Virus record (IMG/VR): IMGVR_UViG_3300035565_000042
Coordinates: 19,394 to 83,393 of that record
Strand: one strand, 5' to 3'
DNA length: 64,000 bases
Origin: a virus
The notes under the pieces are model-generated. The model searched no databases, was not told where the DNA came from, and worked only from the letters and a program-made list of their open reading frames with translations. Shown piece by piece: positions 58,926 through 64,000 of this stretch (its first letter is position 1; the number at the start of each line of letters is the position of its first letter). Position numbers and translations under genes: made by a program.

Positions 58926-59608
58926 AGAAATACTCAATAAGACAGGCAGTACTCAATGCAATAGACGAGACTGATGATAGTATCGGCCGGCATATGAATA
59001 CTCTTCTTAAGTGGGCTAAATACTGTGAGACTTGTATAGGAACCCTGAATGGTTATCCTGTCCGCGCTGAGCTCTTTACTGTTCATGCAGCGAAGATAAC
59101 ACTTCCGGACAGTTGCTATAAAGTCTTATGTCTTATCCCGGGAGACTACACCAGCGAAGTAAATCTTCGTTTCAAAGATCTCAATAACATTGTCATCAAT
59201 GTTGATAACAGGGATGGTGAGTTTGCATCAACACCGTCACTTGAATTTGTCTGGAGTGATACATCCTGGCCGCGGGTTCCATCAATGCTCTGGGAAGAAG
59301 TAGGAAATGAACTTTCTATAGTCGATCAGTATAATGATGAAACAGTAACACTTGTTTATCAGTATATACAGGTTGATTCACGTGGATACTGGCTCGTAAA
59401 TGAAAGTCATCTTGAAGCAATAAAGAAATACCTGATATACCAGGTCGCAAGGAAGTTTCTCAACAACAGTTTCAAAAGCAGTAAACTAACTCGCGCGATA
59501 GATTTTCAGGTTGTTCAGGAATACAAAAAAGATTACAGTATTGCCATACGCAATGCCAGGGCCCTTGATAACGAAGAGAATCCGGTCGACTCGCTTAACA
59601 AGAAGTAG
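58922..59608 (+). CDS. Head-tail connector-like protein 2
   Basis: The product has 228 residues. It starts MKKYSIRQAVLNAIDETDDS, has a β-rich centre (LPDSCYKVLCLIPGDYTSEV) and a C-terminal helix (EAIKKYLIYQVARKF), matching the style of connector proteins at this place in podovirus genomes. The protein at 47.8 kb has a similar order of elements. The stop AAGAAGTAG lies in the first copy of the AAGTAGATAACT repeat. Confidence 0.6.
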   Translation: MKKYSIRQAVLNAIDETDDSIGRHMNTLLKWAKYCETCIGTLNGYPVRAELFTVHAAKITLPDSCYKVLCLIPGDYTSEVNLRFKDLNNIVINVDNRDGEFASTPSLEFVWSDTSWPRVPSMLWEEVGNELSIVDQYNDETVTLVYQYIQVDSRGYWLVNESHLEAIKKYLIYQVARKFLNNSFKSSKLTRAIDFQVVQEYKKDYSIAIRNARALDNEENPVDSLNKK

Positions 59609-59636
59609 ATAACTCAGCATACGCAAGTAGATAACT
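59603..59636. repeat. Direct repeat of AAGTAGATAACT before the 1297-aa gene
   Basis: AAGTAGATAACT occurs at 59603-59614 and 59625-59636, 22 bp apart, directly in front of the start at 59638. It is the complement of the DnaA-box-like TTATCTACT at the candidate origin. It may be a binding site or control point for the tail gene, though chance or another role is possible. Confidence 0.5.
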
Positions 59637-59637
59637 T

Positions 59638-62600
59638 ATGGAAATCATTACCAAGATAAAAGACGGGATACATCAGGACAATAACGTGTATGATCAGCCG
59701 GAGAATACTATGCGTGACAATCTCAATGGTGTGATCACTGATATTGGTAATGGGAACTATAAGTGGAGCAACATAAAGGGAAATCTTCTTTCATTCGTTA
59801 CAACTCTTGCAGATAAATATTTCACTCATTGTCTTATCCGGGACAGGTTGATAATCCTTACTCTTGACGTAACCAGTCAGATAGTGAAATTATGGGAAGT
59901 AACTTTTTCAGGAACAATCGGAACTGCCGTAATAATCTGGACCGGATCGAATACTGAGTTAAATCTTTCATTCAGTTATCCAGTACGTGCTATATGGGGA
60001 TTCTATGAGAATGAACAGATTCAGCGGTTTTACATGGTCGATAACAACAACCCTCCACGATGCTTTAATATTGGAGCAGTTGGAGCAACTGTTGTCATTG
60101 ATGAAAAGTTTACCAGGTTTACTCCCGTTATCGATCACGTATATGGGAAATTCAATCTTATTGGACAAACCAGTAATGGTTCAGTAAAGGCAGGATCATT
60201 ATTCTTTGCATGGAGATATTACACTGATGATGGTTATTATACAGACTGGTCTGATCTTTCAAATCCAGTTATTGTCACCGATGGTGTTCCTGGGCCGAAT
60301 TATGACGATTACCAGAAATGTGAAGGAGAACGTTCAGACCTTGATTCAGGGAAGAGCATACAATATCAGATCTCAGATATCGATATTGACTATGATAATA
60401 TTCAAGTATGTGCATTCTATTCAAATGACAAGGATATTGCAATGCCAGGGGTTATCATTTATGATGGCGCTATTGATCCTTCTGGTATAATGCCTCTTAC
60501 ATATTTTGGTAATGAAATATTCGGAACAGTAACTATTGATGATCTGATTGAGGTCACTACTACCATAGAGAAATGTAAGGATATGTTCTATGCCAAGAAG
60601 AAGAATGTCATTGCATGTATTACTGAAAGGCAGGAACTTGATCTTGATGCATATATGCCAGCTGATATCTCTACTGAAGATTACCGGATCGTAATGGACA
60701 GAACTGGTTATAATGGTAAGATGTTAAGTTCTGCTGACAGTAAGGCATTAGTCGGTATGCATTCTGCCTCATTCCTGGCATCAAATCCGGGGTCTACGAC
60801 ACTATTAAGAGGTCAATGGTATAAAGCCATCACTCAGGTTGTTTATACCGGAGATGCAACGCCACACACTATTCCGGCTGGGAATATCTTTTATATCCTT
60901 CCTACACTTACAACCATAACCTATACTTCAGGTACCTACAAACCTTGTATTGTTATCAAGAAATATCTGAAGGCCGGGCATACATCAAATGAAGATGTCA
61001 ATGTAGCATTTGCTTTTGATGTCATTACACTTGAAGATGAATTCCTTGATTACAAATCTCCAAAAGTATCTCACTATCTGAGGGGTTATCCTCATGGAGA
61101 AACAGTTCGTCTTGGAGTTCTTTTCTTTGATAAGACCGGTAGGCCATTCTTTATAAGACATCTCCGCAAGTCAAGTGACACATATGGAGTTGGTGACATA
61201 ACATTGAAAGTTCGTAGTGTTACCAATCTTCTTGTTGAAGAAATAGGAGCGCATACAAGTGGAATAAGTGGAGGCGGAACTGATCCGTGGTATGATCAAA
61301 TCAATGGACTTGTAAAGAGTCTTATTATTGACAATCTTGACCTGACTGATATTGTCGATCAGATCGGAGGATTTGCAATAGTTCGTACACCAATCATTCA
61401 TCAGTATCTTGCCATGGGAATACTCCACTGGACATATCTTTCAGGAAACGATGTGTATAGTGTTCCAGTATTCTCTGGGGTAACAGCTGAAACTGATAAC
61501 TATAATGGTTGTTATGATTTCTATTGCCCTGATGATATATTCAATGCAAAAGGGTTTGCACTTATTGAGAATGATGAGATTGAGAATCTTTACTATCTGA
61601 AACCATATTGCATTGATGAAAAATACACGATAGGATCTGGTGGTTCAAATAACTGGAATGGAGTCGGCCGGCAGGAATCGGCAAACAATGATTTCTACCA
61701 TAAATTCTTTGGTTATAGTGACTCTTCCAATACTACAAATGGAGCTCCGGGAGTTTCGCATAAGCTTAAAGCAATTACAAAGTATGTAATCGGTAGTGAT
61801 GCCATGCCAATAAATCCTATTGATGGTACTAAACTTTACCAGGCATATTGCAAGACTTATTATGACGGATACAACAATCATAAAGGAATTAATGGAGATC
61901 ATTCTGTACTGATGCTTGATATCGATGAAGTAGCTGATGGAATAAAAGGGAGAGCTGGTCAACCGCAAACACAACCAGTTTCACTTCTTTGTGCGGTCAA
62001 ACATCCTAATTCTGATCCATATGGTGGCTACAGTGACTCATCTATTGCCAATTCGCTTTATTTAACAATTGGACATTATCAGGAAATAAATGATGCGGTT
62101 CTGAATGATATTAAGACAACTCCAGGTGGTGTAACAAAATACATCTTCAATCATATTCAGGTATTTGGTGGCGACACTTATCTTGGCTTGTTTGACTTCA
62201 AAAGGATCTTCATCAATGAGAATGATAGTGGAGTTGAGCCATATGGTCAGACATGTATATTTCCAGTTGAGTCAAGAATGAATCTTGCAATGCGTGAAGG
62301 AGTTCATATAGCAAAGGACCGGTCATATGATGCTACTTATAATACCTCTGGAATAAGAATGTTGAATTCAGCGCCTAAGTTTGAAGAGTTCAACTACAAT
62401 GATGGTTATTCTACAAGTGATATTCAGGATTATTACGTCCCGGTTCCTTTCAATTATAAACCAACATCTTCGTATGATTGCCGAATCCGGTATTCTCTTG
62501 AAAAGAATTATGGAGAGACAAGAGATAACTTTCGGATATTCCGTGCTGTCGATTATATTGATTTGAATCCAAATCGTGGAGCAATAACAAATATCCGACA

Positions 62601-63531
62601 TCGCGGGGATCATGTGATATACTGGCAACCGGACGAAGTAGGATATATACCGATCAATGAACGTGCTCTTACACAGTCAGCAATGGGCCAGGCCGTTCAA
62701 CTTGGAGTCAGTGGTATCTTTGAACGGTATGATCAGCTCATCGACAAGATAGGTAATAGCAACCAGTTTGGGCTTATCGAGTCACCTCTTGGGTTCCATT
62801 GGTACGATGCCAGAAGAAAGTTATTCATGAACATCAGTAATAATCTTCAGGTCACTCCGGACTCACTACTCAAGGGACTTGATCATTTTCTTCAGAACAG
62901 TATTCCGAATGACATGTATCTTTACGATAATCCATTTACTGGATTTGGCATATATGGTGGTTATGATCCTATGAGCAAGATCATATTCTGTACATTCAAA
63001 GTCCCAGATGCCATAACTACTGTGAAGAATTATACTATTGGGATCCACTCGATACTCAATAAATTCATTGGTTTCTTTAACCTGACTCCTGGTTATTACA
63101 TTACCTACAAAGGAAATCTTCTTGAGATTGATGATATATTATCTTCTTTCTACATTCATGGTCTTGGAGACTACATGAATTTCTTTGGAGTACAATATCC
63201 CGGATATGTAACTATAGTTCTTAAGGAAGAAAGTAATATCGCAAAGATTTTTGATATCTTTGAACTCATTGGATATACAAATTTCTTTACATCGATATTG
63301 TATGAGAACTCAGGGCAGACTATAGAGGAAATTACGGCAGATTATACTTCCGGAAGTTGTGTTATTCAGAACAGGAACTATATATATCGTAAGCGCAGAT
63401 GGCTTGGCAATTTTCCAAAAGTAAACAGGGAAAGACTTGCAGATGGTTATCTGAAAGTTACTTTTAAGATCGACAAACCTTTTCTTGTCGAATTGAATGA
63501 GATGAAATCAATTGCACGAAAATTCTACTAA
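59638..63531 (+). CDS. Large tail stabilisation/tubular-like protein (1297 aa)
   Basis: The product is the largest in the window. The N-terminal 70 residues (KDGIHQDNNVYDQPENTMRD ... NLNGVITDIGNGNYKW) resemble tail-needle/stabilisation proteins of P22 gp10 or crAss-type tail proteins (D-x-x-P-x-N-T-M-R-x-x-x-N). The rest is β-rich with many aromatic, Asp and Gly residues, and the C-terminus has RNYIYRKRRWLGNFPKV. Such proteins form the tail hub or barrel under the connector. A direct repeat lies before the start. Confidence 0.65.
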   Translation: MEIITKIKDGIHQDNNVYDQPENTMRDNLNGVITDIGNGNYKWSNIKGNLLSFVTTLADKYFTHCLIRDRLIILTLDVTSQIVKLWEVTFSGTIGTAVIIWTGSNTELNLSFSYPVRAIWGFYENEQIQRFYMVDNNNPPRCFNIGAVGATVVIDEKFTRFTPVIDHVYGKFNLIGQTSNGSVKAGSLFFAWRYYTDDGYYTDWSDLSNPVIVTDGVPGPNYDDYQKCEGERSDLDSGKSIQYQISDIDIDYDNIQVCAFYSNDKDIAMPGVIIYDGAIDPSGIMPLTYFGNEIFGTVTIDDLIEVTTTIEKCKDMFYAKKKNVIACITERQELDLDAYMPADISTEDYRIVMDRTGYNGKMLSSADSKALVGMHSASFLASNPGSTTLLRGQWYKAITQVVYTGDATPHTIPAGNIFYILPTLTTITYTSGTYKPCIVIKKYLKAGHTSNEDVNVAFAFDVITLEDEFLDYKSPKVSHYLRGYPHGETVRLGVLFFDKTGRPFFIRHLRKSSDTYGVGDITLKVRSVTNLLVEEIGAHTSGISGGGTDPWYDQINGLVKSLIIDNLDLTDIVDQIGGFAIVRTPIIHQYLAMGILHWTYLSGNDVYSVPVFSGVTAETDNYNGCYDFYCPDDIFNAKGFALIENDEIENLYYLKPYCIDEKYTIGSGGSNNWNGVGRQESANNDFYHKFFGYSDSSNTTNGAPGVSHKLKAITKYVIGSDAMPINPIDGTKLYQAYCKTYYDGYNNHKGINGDHSVLMLDIDEVADGIKGRAGQPQTQPVSLLCAVKHPNSDPYGGYSDSSIANSLYLTIGHYQEINDAVLNDIKTTPGGVTKYIFNHIQVFGGDTYLGLFDFKRIFINENDSGVEPYGQTCIFPVESRMNLAMREGVHIAKDRSYDATYNTSGIRMLNSAPKFEEFNYNDGYSTSDIQDYYVPVPFNYKPTSSYDCRIRYSLEKNYGETRDNFRIFRAVDYIDLNPNRGAITNIRHRGDHVIYWQPDEVGYIPINERALTQSAMGQAVQLGVSGIFERYDQLIDKIGNSNQFGLIESPLGFHWYDARRKLFMNISNNLQVTPDSLLKGLDHFLQNSIPNDMYLYDNPFTGFGIYGGYDPMSKIIFCTFKVPDAITTVKNYTIGIHSILNKFIGFFNLTPGYYITYKGNLLEIDDILSSFYIHGLGDYMNFFGVQYPGYVTIVLKEESNIAKIFDIFELIGYTNFFTSILYENSGQTIEEITADYTSGSCVIQNRNYIYRKRRWLGNFPKVNRERLADGYLKVTFKIDKPFLVELNEMKSIARKFY

Positions 63532-63532
63532 G

Positions 63533-64000
63533 ATGACAGACTCGGTAAAGAAACTCAGATGTAACGGTGGTAAGATGAAATCCGGAGGCAAGAAGAAATT
63601 TGCTGATGGTACTGCCGTACAAAAAGAAATGGCAACTAAGAATGGTCTGTCTACCAATAAAGGATATGCCATTGATGCTGCAATAAATGAAGTTGGTGAC
63701 TTAGGATCAGACATTCTTAAGTCAGGTATCAATACTGACATTGATTCACGTGACAATCCGGAGAGTCAACTAAAAAAGAATTCATCATTATCTACATCTG
63801 CCAATATGCTTAAAGGAACTGCCAAGGGAGCCGGTATAGGAATGATGGTTGCTGGGCCGGTTGGAGCTGCAATTGGTGGTGCTGCCGAACTGGCTGTAGA
63901 GGGAGTCAAAGCATTACTTAATCATGGCGCAAATAAAAGAGCCCGTGCTGAAGCTGTAGGTAAATGGATGAACACATGGAATTCAACTGATGAGTCTGCA
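63533..64000 (+). CDS. Glycine-rich ejection-type protein (3' partial)
   Basis: The frame starts at 63533, one base after the previous stop, and runs off the window (156 codons seen). The N-terminus is Lys/Gly-rich (KLRCNGGKMKSGGKKKFADG), followed by a glycine-zipper hydrophobic stretch (GAGIGMMVAGPVGAAIGGAA) that could enter a membrane. Podovirus internal ejection proteins often have such features. The rest lies outside. Confidence 0.6.
   Translation, partial: MTDSVKKLRCNGGKMKSGGKKKFADGTAVQKEMATKNGLSTNKGYAIDAAINEVGDLGSDILKSGINTDIDSRDNPESQLKKNSSLSTSANMLKGTAKGAGIGMMVAGPVGAAIGGAAELAVEGVKALLNHGANKRARAEAVGKWMNTWNSTDESA

Noticed and set aside
1-64000. tRNA genes, IS elements and contractile-tail genes
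   Set aside because: I looked for cloverleaf ends, transposase motifs and sheath-like proteins and found none that I could support.

Overview
The window is a nearly complete genome of a tailed phage (Caudoviricetes) whose host is probably a member of the Bacteroidota. Four things point to that host: start codons sit behind A-rich leaders rather than Shine-Dalgarno sites; at least one promoter fits the Bacteroides form (TTTG, about 18 nt, TAnnTTTG); PcfJ/PcfK-like, KTSC and RadC genes are present; and the tail proteins carry Reg_prop-type propeller blades and a DUF1566/Lcl-type domain. The late genes (terminase, portal, scaffold-like, capsid, connector-like proteins and a 1297-residue stabilisation-like protein, with no sheath or tape measure seen) suggest a podovirus, perhaps related to crAss-like phages. 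That last step is inference.

Layout. Two gene arms leave a divergent control region at 35.1-35.3 kb. The minus-strand arm runs down to a bidirectional terminator at 4.02-4.05 kb. It has a control block (31.2-35.1 kb: two paralogous small proteins, a gene-free stretch of about 970 bp with DnaA-box-like sites beside an AT-rich tract, repeats and structured RNAs). It then has a long, tightly overlapping early/replication operon (31.2-4.0 kb): exported lysozyme-like protein, HTH regulator, many small unknown genes, GHKL ATPase, PcfK/PcfJ, RadC, resolvase-like nuclease, DnaA domain IV protein, SF2 helicase, Twinkle-like primase-helicase, Topo VI-A-like TOPRIM protein, HU-like protein, candidate ssDNA-binding protein and uracil-DNA glycosylase. 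No DNA polymerase was recognised.

The plus-strand arm (35.3-64.0 kb) goes from small regulators through PD-(D/E)XK nuclease, terminase, portal, scaffold-like protein and capsid, to fibre/tailspike proteins, a tyrosine recombinase, a lysis cassette (holin-like protein, M15 peptidase, spanin-like protein), connector-like proteins, the 1297-residue tail protein and a partial ejection-type protein. The window also begins inside a plus-strand tail-fibre gene, which is followed by a propeller-Fn3-DUF1566 protein. The two cut ends are therefore probably neighbours in a circular or circularly permuted genome slightly longer than 64 kb.

Most interesting points: a possible DnaA-type origin matched to a phage DnaA domain IV protein; an apparently circularly permuted DUF1566-type domain; a GHKL ATPase whose motifs are out of the usual order; an S74-type chaperone domain with Cys in place of Ser; three compact structured RNAs; two repeat families; and an amber-interrupted small gene.
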